64,000 bases of DNA, from assembly GCA_973895155.1 (NCBI GenBank), contig OZ316891.1, positions 7,192,001-7,256,000 of the forward strand. Direction: 5' to 3'. The notes beneath the pieces are model-generated. The model saw nothing but the letters and a program-made list of their open reading frames with translations, did not search any database and had not been told where the DNA came from. Both the position numbers and the translations under genes were made by a program. Of the stretch, positions 23,454 to 34,932 are shown in pieces (within the stretch, counting starts at the first letter, position 1; each line of letters begins with the position of its first letter). The stretch is from Marsupella aquatica (lineage: Eukaryota > Marchantiophyta).

Positions 23454-26400
23454 TCAGGACTTCAACTCTGGTCTTTTGGACCTGTTGTACTTGAAAAATT
23501 GGTGCAGTTGTTTGTGCACTTCACCAAACCTTTCTGCAATTTGTAATCTCTCCTTTATCCAGCCAGGTAGCTTCGAGGCAGGTCTTGATTCCACCCGTGC
23601 GCCACCTCGTCCACCCGAGGAAGACAACTCACTGGTGTATCGCACATCTACTAGCAAAATGGCTGCATAGTCTCCGATATGTCTGATGGCTCGTCCGATT
23701 GACTGATTCACAGCCTTCATGCAGAGGTTTTCGTAGTATTCTCGTCCTTTTTGCCCACTTCGTGATAATTGAGGAAGGGCCTTGTCTCCTTCTGCCGAGG
23801 ACAAGTGATCAATGTACCGCATTCTTTCCATTAGTTCTGGGTCATTAGGACTAGGATACGGCAGTCCAACCATTACCACACACCGTCCCATTCCATCACT
23901 GAAGTTTATCCCCTCTGACATTTTTCCACCAACTACACAAAGCAGAAGAGCACCGGTTTTCTTCCCATCTTGAGGCTGAGAGAGGATACTCTCCCTATAC
24001 TGCTGCAGGGTGCCTTCCATAGATGCAGTATCCCGGGGCTCTCTGAAGACGGTTTTCCTGGACTCAATGCTAGAAAGAAAACTGGATGATTTCCAACAAT
24101 TGTACACTTGGTTCTCATATTCAAAGGAGGGAAAAAACACAACAATCCCATCGGGAACGATGACTGAGATGTTGTTAATCAGCCTCCCAAGCTCTTCCAT
24201 AATGACAGGGGAGCTACGAGACTGGTAAGTGAAGTCATATGTTTGGTTGCTGGGTCCTCGGGCAACAGCAAGGGGGAGGATGCTCTCAGGTGGCACAATG
24301 TGGCCACAACCAAACATGTGTACACGATCTTCAGGGAGATGAGGAAATAGACGAACTCGAAGCTCTTCCACGGGCTGGAGAGTTCCCCCTGCCAGAACAA
24401 CTGCTCTAGCCTGCTCCAAAACCTCGGCAAAGTGCTTGGCAGCATTGAGCATGATGAACTTGAGGACACAGTCGGCACCTCGTGTGGTCCGAGGCATCAC
24501 TAGCACTCTTCCATCGCTATCTGCATTTGTTAAAGCCAGCACAAACTCTGCCAGGGTGTGAAATCCAGTCAAAGAGGCTCTACTACTTCCAAACGATGGC
24601 TTATTAGTTGCTCCCCCTACAGTGGGAAGATTGGGACCCACACCCATCAGTTCCGTCAGGTTTTTCTCTCCATAGCTGCTAACCTTGTGCACAATATTGC
24701 TATCCTTGATATATCGCCGAATCTTGAACAGGTTGAGGTTGTCAATCTCGAGAGAGAAGAGAAAGTCATTGATAGTCATCATTTTTCCCTTGGTATTCGC
24801 CTTATTTGCTCCATCGATCCCCGTAACACTGGCATGAGTGTCACTAGAGTTGGCTAGCAATCTGATGAAAGAACGTATAATCCCTAGCAACATTTCAATG
24901 TATCGACGGTTACTTGCGGCAAGGCGTTTCCTGAACTTCTCCGAGTACTCCGAAAGCTGTGCATTGACCTGCTTCAATTGTGAATCAGACACTTGGCAAC
25001 TATATATGTTCGAGACAGTATCCACAAGGTTGTGAGCTTCATCAATGATAACAACCGAGTCTTTCAGGTTAATTCCCAGAGATTCTCGAGTGGCACTGTG
25101 GAGTAGCGACTGGTATGGCAACACAACCAAATCGGATTTTGGAACCATCTGACGGGACCCGTAATAAGGACATGTTCCAACCTTGTTTCCAAGATCAATT
25201 AAGTCCTCTATGTCAAGAGCATCTCCGTGAAGTGCTTCCTCGACAAACCTCTTTTGCAACTTCTGCTTGCTCATCATAGGACACCCCTTGACTGCGGATT
25301 TCCTTCTGGTGTTCAGTCCAACCGACTGGATCTTGCTGCCGCTCTTGGTGGCATGCTTCTCGCTCTGTAACTCAAGGCATCTATCGTTGATTCGTGCTGA
25401 ACTTCCCAATTTAGATACCTCTGCTCACTACCACAAGGAATTACTAAGCGTAAGAGATATGTCTAACTCCCAATGACAATCGTTTCCGTGCAAAATTGAA
25501 TAAATATACAAATTAAATAAATTCTTGCTCGGTTTAATGGTACACCGTGGCAGAGATATGAACGTGAAGCACCGGTAAATTTTGAGAATCTGATACAACA
25601 CACAAGATCTTTTTGTGCACAACCACTATAGTGGGACACATTTTCACGGCGGCTTTTTTTGATTGAAAGAGACATGGAGAGATGATCTCTTGCACGAAAG
25701 TAGCATTAGATCCTTTGTTATGAGGTAATGAATGACTAGAGGCAAAGCAGATGCACATACCAGAGTTAATGCACATATTTTTCCTGGAACCCAGAGATAC
25801 GGCTCTCAAGGTTGAAGAGAAAACAGTGCGTTGAAGTTCTCCGATAAATTGGGACAGCTGTGAATGTGTGCGACTGCAGAAGAAGACTTTCAGAGGCTCA
25901 TAAGCCTCGTCATCGTCCTCACTGTCCTCACCGCTACTGCTGCTTGAAAGATGACTCCTTAGCTTACGCTTCGCATCTTTAGCAGACTCCTCATCACTGC
26001 AATAGTCTTCTACTATGAATTGTTCATCATCGTCCACATCCCCACCAGGACTTGGGCCAGATTTAGAATGCGCCATTTCTCTTTTCCGCTCCAACATTAC
26101 TCTCGGCTCTCCACCTCCGATAGACAGAACAGAGGAGGACGTTTTCCTAACATTACTAACATTGATGGGCCTTTTCGATTTCGGTTCCCACTTTCGTCCT
26201 CCTTTCTGCTTCGCGTTCCGTTCTCCATTCTGGGACTCATAATTGGACATCCAATCAGGTTCGGCGTCTTCAGACCCGGCCCCGATAGCTAGAGACTCCG
26301 TCTTCTTCGCAGAACTAGAGATTGAAGAATCCTCTGCCTGCTGATGATGATCCATTAACCACTGGAGTGCACTGCAAATCAAACTCAGCGTCTTCCCAGT

Positions 26401-26622
26401 ACCTGTGGGACTTTCGACGATGGCCACCCCGCCCTTCTGTATGGCTCCATACACCGCTCGCATGAACTCCAGCTGAATCGGATATGGCTTGAAAGGAAAT
26501 GCGGGGAACTGAACGGCACCATTTTCTTCATCTTCTCCACCTCCACCTCCTGCTCCTCCTCCTCCTCCTCCTCCTGCTCCTCCTCCTCCTCCTCCTCCTT
26601 TCGTCGCCTCGCGCTCGCCCAT
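23454..26622 (-). CDS. CHL1: CHL1/DDX11 (ChlR1) Fe-S DNA helicase, 2 exons
   Basis: Exons 26622-25761 and 25420-23454, 942 residues. This XPD/FANCJ-type superfamily 2, 5'-3' helicase acts in sister-chromatid cohesion and fork repair in the nucleus. A Gly-rich segment (residues 9-29) precedes the Q-motif region FPAFPFKPYPIQ. Walker A is SPTGTGKT (71-78). A Ser/acid-rich insert lies at ~90-235, then FCSRTHSQLSQF (motif Ia). Four cysteines for the Fe-S cluster are at 284, 302, 334 and 371. DEAH is at 414-417, and the C-terminal motor has GKMSEGINFSDGMGR and QSIGRAIRH. The splice join NS-EVSKLGSSARINDRC fits the family. The start is the first ATG, and the first two thirds of exon 2 have no introns, unusual next to the intron-rich neighbours. 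All motifs needed for activity are present. Confidence 0.95.
26536..26602. repeat. In-frame trinucleotide microsatellite in CHL1
   Basis: Runs of CTC/TCC triplets on the plus strand encode Gly-rich residues 9-29 on the minus strand. A separate TTC run lies upstream of the gene at 26730-26748. Length variation would change only the Gly tract. Confidence 0.8.
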
Positions 26623-26784
26623 GCTCCCAAATGTACAGAACTGAGAATCCCAATCCCCACACGGCCGAATTCTCCCAAAATTAGTTGGGATCCGACGGGT
26701 TTATGGAGATTGCTCTGCAATCGCGTTTTCTTCTTCTTCTTCTTCTTCCTTTCAACGTTTATCTTCGAGTGATCCCCGAACTAG

Positions 26785-26824
26785 AAAGCGCGGGAGAGAA
26801 GGGGAACAAGAAAAGCGCGGGAGA
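26785..26824 (-). promoter_or_regulatory. Paired E2F-like sites upstream of CHL1
   Basis: AAAGCGCGGGAGA (26785-26797) and AAAAGCGCGGGAGA (26811-26824) read TCTCCCGCGCTTT in the gene's direction. They are near matches to the E2F consensus TTTCCCGC, repeated 27 bp apart and ~165-200 bp upstream of the ATG. Near-consensus only; binding is inferred. Confidence 0.5.
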
Positions 26825-26829
26825 TGTGT

Positions 26830-29530
26830 GAGCGATTGATTACCATTTTACACTGTGTCGCTCCAAAAATTGAACAAAATTAGAGATATGTGTGAAGCAG
26901 GAAAGATGTCTGTTGGTTGAGTTGAGCTGTAACCCTTTAAAAAAACTAAAGTGTGTTGAAGTTAAATTCTTACTGGCTATGGTTAGAACGTTGAAGGGTT
27001 GTAAACCAAAGTGTTTGGACTCAAGATCACTTTTTACGTAAATGAGTGTTACTAAAAACTCATTTGGTAGTTAATGCTAATTTTCACATAACAAAAATTT
27101 GAAGAAAATAGATGTCTCAAAACTTTTGGATAACCCTCATCAAAATCCAATCAGATGAATTAGTTCATGGACCCCCTATTAACGGAAAGCTTCAGACGAC
27201 ATCAATTCCTTGAAAGTCCACCTTCCCATTAACGTTTGCATTGACTCACTTGATCATCTGTTGACACTTCTTATAACTATGTCCTTCTTTCATGCTTAGG
27301 CTCTTCAACACCATCTGCACGTAGACGAGGCCCTTACTGAACCCTGCTAAGCTTGCTTCTCTTTCGTTCGCTCGTGCCTCATGCGTTGGACAATCTAACA
27401 TTAGCAAGAGGCATCACCGAATTAGGAACTGCAATGATGACGCCATGAAAAGGAGTGCTGAGTGATCCAACATATAATCATGTCCACTTCTTCTTTCGTC
27501 GCAGCAGAAGGTCGAGAAAATTGTCACGATTATTTTGTCATCAGATCAACTTGCCGAGAGAGATTTAGTTATTATTCAATTGAAACACAATTCATAATGC
27601 GGGTGGGCAGCGGTTACTAGGGTAAAAAAATGGAAGGTGGGCCTCCTGCTAATTGAACAATCTGTTACCTAGGGTAAATAAAATGGTTATTTTTAAAACA
27701 ATTTTACATCACAATTTACGGCATGGCGTCCTCAATTTTACCAAAATCATGCCACAGACACGAATGTTGAAGCAATTTTATTTTGTAAACCAATCCATAC
27801 CTGTTTGCGGCGCATCTCGATGATGTGGCGCGCTGTGGAGTCTCGAATTTTGGAAGGGACCTCTAGTGGGGTCCGTAAAGAGAGTGAAGGGGAAGCAAAA
27901 AGAAAAAAGAGGAAGAGGATTGGGGGATGAAAGAAATGAAGAAAAAGGGGGTGGGACGTTGGGGGTGGCTAAGGAGGTGGACATCAGTTTGAGCTTCCAT
28001 AAGCACTAAAAGTTTTTGTTCATGTACACTAGGGAAAAACAAAGAGATAAATCACAATATTGAGAAGAGGACTTTTTATAAAAGTGGAGAAACTTTTCCA
28101 TATTTCAAATTCAGTGATCAATTTCAGATTATTGAATACATTGAATTTAAAATTCAGTGATAATTCAAATTTCAACTCCACATTGGACTTGTAATTAGTA
28201 TACAAGATGTGGAGATAGCAACAAAAGTTGCACTTTCCATTTTTTAGGTATTTGCAGAATCATGCTTTTTAATTTTAATTTTATAATGTAATTGTACACA
28301 AAATTGATAAATCTTAACTCAAATGAAAACTTTGTTGTGCACAAAATTGATAAATCTTAACTAAAAAAAAAAGGCATGTGGAAGGTTAGGGGGAAAGGGG
28401 GGGGGGGGATTTGGGCGTACAAGTTTTACGTTTAATAAAGATTATAGATATATTCTTTGTTCAACCACTCACAATGGCCCAACACAAAAATGTGATCAAC
28501 ATCATTATTTTTAGGCAAAGCCTCTTCCCTGTCAAGCTAATTCATGGGCTTTGTTAACTCTCTTGGTAGTTGTTGGAAATGTTTGACTTGAAGTGCCACC
28601 AGATGACATTGAGGCCTGCGTAATAAGGTAGGAAGGAGCTTTGTTGGATACATTCTTTCCATGGCTTTTGAAATACCTTCTGATGAATTAAGAGAAGAAC
28701 ATGAGGACTTAATATGACTAATGACTTTCATTTGGGAGAGTCTTTGCCATGAAAAAACATACAATTTCAAAGAAGTGTTATTTATGCTTTGCTTGGACCT
28801 TTGAGAACCTAATGATCATTTAGCTCCATGGTAACCTATTTTCTGTGGACTCTATGGTTAGCTCTTCCTCAGGTTCATTGGACAAAGATTTAGAATGAGA
28901 ATTAACTCCTATAATACAAGGTTGCGCCAATTTTTACAGTGGTCGTTAGGTTTATGAGCCTCGTCAGGTTTATGGACTTGGGTAGGTTTAGGTCAATGGG
29001 TACATCCCCTAGAATTTTACCCATTAGCTATGGGTCCTCCATAAATCATTCAAATTTGCAGGGACAAAAATAAGAAATCTGGTAGAATGAAGGAATAAAG
29101 ACAAAATATCTTTTGTTTAGTGTGAATGAAAAAGAGTCAACACCAATGTCCAAGTAGGAGTGAATCAAATGGGATAAGCAAACCAAAAAATGACATCACA
29201 ACACAAGGATCGAGGAGTATACTCCCTGAATGATAGGGAGTGTTGTACATACTCATTAAGGTATACGTACTCAATAGAATGAAATAGTGTCTAATTTAGT
29301 GCAATATTGGTAGAAGTTGAATTTAAGATACTATTTCAGTCAATAGGGGAGTACATACACTAATCAAATAAAACATTATTCTCCCAATATTTAGAGTGAT
29401 TTTTTACATTCATTTTTTTGTGCCATTTTCACTGAAAAAAACAAAAGTTATAAGGTCCAAAGACATAGTAAAGATCATGGCACTAGCGTTGATGGCAAAG
29501 TGTTTGGCTAGGGGCACAGTTTTACTTGAT
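26830..29530. other. Gene-free AT-rich stretch
   Basis: Open frames are short and lack domains. A 40-bp duplication around ACACAAAATTGATAAATCTTAACT lies at about 28300-28360, followed by an A-run and a G10 run (28362-28410). Nothing else recognised. Confidence 0.5.
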
Positions 29531-30560
29531 GACATCTTTTTACTTCACTATATCTTTCACATAACTACCCATTTGGCATCACATCATATTTTTACTTGAT
29601 TGACATCTTTTTATTCATGACATCTTTGGCAAAACGACTTCTTTTTTGTTAACAACAATTTTTTACTTGACAACAACATTTTACTTGATGACTACTTTTT
29701 ACTTGACAAAATGTTTGGCAAAATGACTTCGTTTTTCTTAATGACATCGTTTTACTTGACAACGTCTTTCACATAACTACATCTTTGGCAAAACAATTTC
29801 ATCGTTTGCAGCGACATCTTTTTACTTCACGACATCTTTCACATAATGACATCTTGGGCGACACGACATCTTTTATACAACGCGCGTGTATTGAGATATT
29901 TTGTACTTAACAACATTGTTATACTTAACAAAATCTTTGGCATAACAACATCATTGGCAACACAACCTCTATTTCTTCCACAACCTCTTGGCCAAGATGA
30001 CATCTTTCTTCTCAACAATCTCTTGGCTGACACAACATCTTTTGTTCTCAACGACTTCTTGGGCGACACAACATCTTTTGTTCTCAACGACATCTTGGAT
30101 GACACAACATCTTTCTTCTTAACAACCTCTTGGCCGACATGACATCTTTTGTTCTCAACGACTTCTTGGGCGACACAACATCTTTTGTTCTCAACGACAT
30201 CTTGGATGACACAACATCTTTCTTCTTAACAACCTCTTGGCCGACATGACATCTTTTGTTCTCAACGACTTCTTGGGCGACACAACATCTTTTGTTCTCA
30301 ACGACATCTTGGATGACACAACATCTTTCTTCTTAACAACCTCTTGGCCGACATGACATCTTTTGTTCTCAACGACTTCTTGGGCGACACAACATCTTTT
30401 GTTCTCAATGATATCTTGGACGACACAACATCTTTCTTCTCAACGACCTCTTGGCCGACATGACATCTTTCTTCTCAACAACATCTTGGCCGACAAGACC
30501 TCTTTTGTACGTTCTCAACGACATCTTGGCCGACACAACATCTTTTGTGCAACGCACGGG
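29530..30560. repeat. Minisatellite: 107-bp higher-order repeat of ~36-bp monomers
   Basis: From ~29990 the repeat is regular: TTGGCCGACATGACATC restarts at 30130, 30237, 30344 and 30451, period 107. Each unit has three related ~36-bp monomers (GACACAACATCTTTTGTTCT then CAACGACTTCTTGGG, CAACGACATCTTGGA or TTAACAACCTCTTGG). The left part (29530-29990) contains looser copies of the ACATCTTT-ACTT-ACAAC theme. 107 is not a multiple of three, so it does not encode a repeat protein. Confidence 0.9.
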
Positions 30561-30572
30561 TATTGAGCTAGT
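30545..30572 (+). mobile_element. Helitron-like 3' terminus at the minisatellite edge
   Basis: TGTGCAACGCACGGGTATTG then AGCTAGT has the layout of plant Helitron 3' ends: a short hairpin (GTGC-AAC-GCAC) about 10 nt before a terminal CTAG, followed by T. A diverged copy (ATACAACGCGCGTGTATTGAG) lies at 29875, on the left side of the array. No 5' TC end or RepHel gene was found, so it would be a non-autonomous element. Confidence 0.4.
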
Positions 30573-32019
30573 GTGATGTATGAATTGAAGGAATATTATA
30601 TTTGAAACATCTGCTAATGTTATTTAGTAATATTCAAGATTGAATAAAAATTATCTAAACTTAATTCGTATGTATTTTGGTAAGAGCTTGAAAGAGCCTC
30701 TAATCTCTAGATCAGTTTGTCTATTTGTTTCATTTTTTGCTCTCTTTATCAGTTTTAGCACCTTCCAAATTTTCATGCTTGTGAAGTAAAATTATAATAA
30801 ATATTCTATATCATTGATGACTGAAACCTTGATAAACAAGGGATCCCACAAAAATGGAGATTTTTTAATCATAAATTATAGTGAGCTGCAAAAATGTTGG
30901 GATGTATAAAAAATTTGGAAACAAATTTATTTTAGTGATTTGGAAGCAATTTTTTACATAATCTATGATCCACCACATTTTATCATCTTATTGAAAATTA
31001 TTTGACGTTTTCTTGGTACTTGGGGGGTTCCTTGAAAAACATAATGAAGAAAATAAATAACAATGGACTTATCTAATGGTACTTCACTTTGGTGTTTGGT
31101 TAAGGTAACTGGAGTGCAACTTAAGCAAAGGTCAAGGGCTGTTAAGATTAGACTAGTGGAGAGGGCTTATATCTTGGAGGAACAATTCATTGTGTTTACA
31201 CTGTCTCAGATATCAGTTTCATGACTGAGAGAGTGAGTATAAATGAGGAGGACTTGTCATCTAGAACTCCTTGTGAGCTTGCTCGTATATATGGTGGATC
31301 TAATAAAATTGTGCATAGTGGTTTTTTCTTTCTTTCTTGGCCATAGACATAGCCTAGAAGGAGTCAACCACATATCTTTCATCTTTGTGTCATTGTCAAC
31401 TTTTAGATTGTACATTGATTTCATGTGACTTTATGTAGTGCTATGTTTTTCTAAACACTATCAACCAAAATGTGTAATTAATTGTTTGTATATTGGGTAC
31501 GGAAATGCAAAAACGTAAATTGCAAGGTGCTCAAGGGTGTTTTGAGATTTGTCCTCTGTCTGTCTTTATTAATGTTACTTTTGTGTCATCTGGTTAGCAT
31601 GCAAAACTCAATTTTAAACTAAATTGTTATCTCTTGCCAAGATGCATGTGTGGGCATGCAATTCAGCCCAATTCGATCCGGACAGATTAAAAGGGGAAGT
31701 TCTATACATTTATGGGTATAAATGTATAATTATAGTGCCAAATGCCTAAAAATGCCAAACAACAATGGATCTCAACTAGTTTGAGGACCCCTTGGTTATG
31801 TAAATTTGATGTTATTTAACAAGTTGGAATGATCATGAAGAGTTGCCCATTGGAATGTGTTTGAAATGGAGATGATGGACAAAACAAAGGAGATTATTTG
31901 TGGTAAGAGTCCATGCAAAATGTTCCCCAAGTACCCTGTAACATTCAATAGAATCCATGCAAATTATTAAAGTAGCTCAAAAGTTTCTTATGCTCGCTTG
32001 GTATTCCCATGTCCACAGT

Positions 32020-32400
32020 AGCCAAAGTGTTATTGTCCTTTGGTATTCCTTTGTCAGCTTTTAAGTACATTGACAAGATGTTTGAATTTACAATACTGTC
32101 ACTATGCTTTTGTATTTAAAATGTCACAATTTTCATATATAGTTTACCTGGTTACTTTGTTAAACTTGTCATTCGTATACGAAACCATGACATTTTTATG
32201 AATATAAAAAAATAGTGGAAGTATTGTCAATAAGAATATCTTTAGTGACAAAGTAATTAAAAGCTGATTCCTTGGTATAGTAGCCAAAGGGTTTTTATTG
32301 TCCCTTGGTATTCCTTTGTCCATGGTAGCCAAAGTGTTTCTTATTGTCCCTTGGTCTTCCTTGGTCCATATTAGCCAAAGGGTTTTCTTATGTTATTTTG
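32020..32400. repeat. 46-bp direct repeats
   Basis: TAGCCAAAG-GTTT-TTATTGT then CCCTTGGTATTCCTTTGTCCA recurs at about 32280, 32326 and 32372 (the last one partial), with a further copy near 32020. Confidence 0.65.
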
Positions 32401-33699
32401 GTTAATGTTACAGTCGGTGAAGAGTTTCTTTTTACCCATAGTTATATAAAAATTTGCCAATTAAATAAAGTATTCAGACACTGGAAAACACTAATTCATC
32501 AATCATTACCCATCCAAAGGTTATTTTCTTATACCCATTTCTTTGTTTATCTGAAGTGTTATTTTTCACTTCCATTGTTTTTACAGTTATGGGATCCAAT
32601 TGTTTTTCTTTGTCTTGCCTCAAACACAAACAGTCATGTCTGGTTCTTCTTGCATAACTAACCTTTCTTGTTTGTGACCAGGAGTGTGTTGATGTGGCTG
32701 CAAGTGCTTCTAGGGATTTTTGAAGGAGCTTCCCACGGGGTCGTAAAAAGTGTATTTTCTTCTAGGGAAGGGTTGTAGACTTTTGGACCTCCCAATGTGG
32801 CTTCACAGGCAAGAAAAGAAAAAGAGAATTAGCTGTACTACCCTTTTTTCAACTACAGAGAAAAATCAAAAGAAAAACAGGGAAAGGTCCAAGCATATCG
32901 CCATCTACTTGTTTGCATGTGGTTGTTTGATTGATTATGTTTGACTTCTAACCTACAGGGAAGTTTTTTTCTTCTTTGGAAAGAATGGCCATTTTTAATT
33001 CATTTTCAGTATGTTGTTTTATTGCTTGCTATTATCACTCCACTAGGGAAGACTGAATGGACATTGCTGCAAGTAGTCAAATTCCACTACAACTTAAAAT
33101 GATGTGGTTGAGGCAATGACATTTCAATCTGAGACCATAACATGGAACTTGCTTTCTTTCTACAAATGACTATAATAAGCATATCATCTTCAACAACTTG
33201 TCTTAAGATGTAGCAAACTAGAGGTACACTCCCACCTACAGTTAAGGATGATTAGAGTAACCTGAAGTTAGCTATCATTAATGTTAGAACATTAGCTTTA
33301 CAAAAATTAACTATCCCCAAGTGTTCCAACTGGGGTTTTGGCTTAATTTGGCTTCCTAGTCCTTAGATCAAACTCTGCCTATTCGACGGAGGGTAGGAAA
33401 ACTTTCAAATTTTACTGTCAACTCTGTCTGAATTAACTGTCTGCTATCCCTCGTATGTGAAAGGTACATAGTACAGTAGCTGGTCAGAGTGACCTTGTAA
33501 TTCCTTATAGGGGCTTGGATGACCTACATGAACACATCATTATTTAGTGTTTTACCCTGATGATTATTAGAAACCCCATCATTATCATGGAAATCTCCCC
33601 ATGCCGTTGCTCAGTTATTATTATGACCGTTTATGATGATTGTGACCGCCAATGGATCGGAAGTACCCACAGCAAAAGAGGCGCATTTGACGGTATCTT

Positions 33700-33850
33700 G
33701 GGAAAAATTCAATCAATTACGGTACAACAATACGACACAATAATAATACGGTAGGAGCAAAACAAGAGCGATTGGGGAAAAGTCAATCGATTACGGTACA
33801 TCATACAATACCCCTACAACGCCATAATAATAATACTCCGTTAAAGAACA
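33700..33850. repeat. Two-copy repeat, ~74-bp period
   Basis: GGGAAAA-TCAATC-ATTACGGTACA followed by AATAATAATAC occurs from ~33700 and again from ~33775. Confidence 0.6.
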
Positions 33851-34932
33851 AGCGAAAGCGATAAACTAATAATAATAGAGGAACGGAGTAGTGGGCACAA
33901 AAGAATATGTTGATGGTGCAGAGCAGAGCTGCTTCGTGTTGCGCGGTCATGGCGGATTCATCGTCTCGAACGACCAGAGATTCGGGAGGAAGAAAAAGCT
34001 TCCGTCCATTCTAAACAAAGTGGAGTGTAGTGGAGTGGAGTGGAGGTGGAGGTGAAAAGGCGATGAGCTGAGATGAGACGAGACGAGAGAAGAGGAAGAC
34101 GAAAGAGTATTGTTGTTATTACTGTACATCGCACGAGGTCGATTCATTGAATGGTTGGTTTGGTGTTTCGTTTCGGGTTTCGATTGCGCCACTGTGCCGG
34201 AGAAATGGTGCTATGCTTCTTTTGCGCTGATTAGATTACGCTCATCAGCATCTTGGATACGTAGAGATTACGAGACGGGAGTCTGAAGACTGGTGTAGGA
34301 GGAGATTGAGGAGAGGAGGGGAGGAGGGAGGAACGAACAAACTCGTGGACGAAGTTTATTGAGACGCAAGTAAGATACGTAGGTCTGCTTGGTGCTGGTG
34401 CTGCTGGTGCTGGTCGTGCATGGATGGGAGGAACGCTGCTACGCGTATCGAGTAGTCGCGGACGACGGTGAAGATGAGCAGTGGGTGGTGATGAAACGAG
34501 GACCCGAGGAAGAGGAGGCGGAAGTTTGTGCAACGGGCAGGAGGAGCTTTGTGCTTGGGCGGGCGGAGGGAGGGAGGGACGGACGGGGTGGCTTTAGAGT
34601 GGCGTTGAATTGATGGAGTTGGTGTCGTCAGCAGCAACATGAAGACGTTGTCGTCAGGAAGGAGAAGAAGAAGATCGTCGTCGTTCTTCGTCCCCGCTTG
34701 GTTTTGAGGCGACGCCGTTGGTGCCACTCGCACGGGCAGGGCAAAGGAAATAGAGGAATTGTGTCGTAGTAGGGTTGCGAAAGCTGTGCAAACAAAAGTG
34801 CATTTGAGCGGATTGAGGAGGAGGAGGAGGAGCCCTACCTAGTCTAGGGCTTGGAGGGGCAAACTCTGGGATCCGAGAAGCCTTTGTGAGTGCTTTGGGA
34901 TACTCGAGAATTACGGTTTTTCTGACGCTTGA

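Larger units (their letters stand above)
30573..34900. other. Gene-free stretch to RING gene promoter
   Basis: No coding signal before the RING gene. The last ~900 bp (34000-34900) is rich in G/A on the plus strand (GGAGG, GAAGA runs), and its minus-strand frames are simple Pro/Ser-rich shadows. That part is probably promoter and 5' leader. Confidence 0.5.

Noticed and set aside
26385-26720. Glu-rich and Leu-rich frames over the CHL1 start
   Set aside because: They are translations of the CTC triplet repeat in other frames.
29530-30560. CRISPR-like array or repeat-protein gene
   Set aside because: Repeats are contiguous monomers without unique spacers, the period of 107 is not a multiple of three, and the genome is eukaryotic.
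34231-34733. Proline-rich minus-strand frames upstream of the RING gene
   Set aside because: They are shadows of G/A-rich simple sequence; two overlapping frames look alike and neither has a domain.
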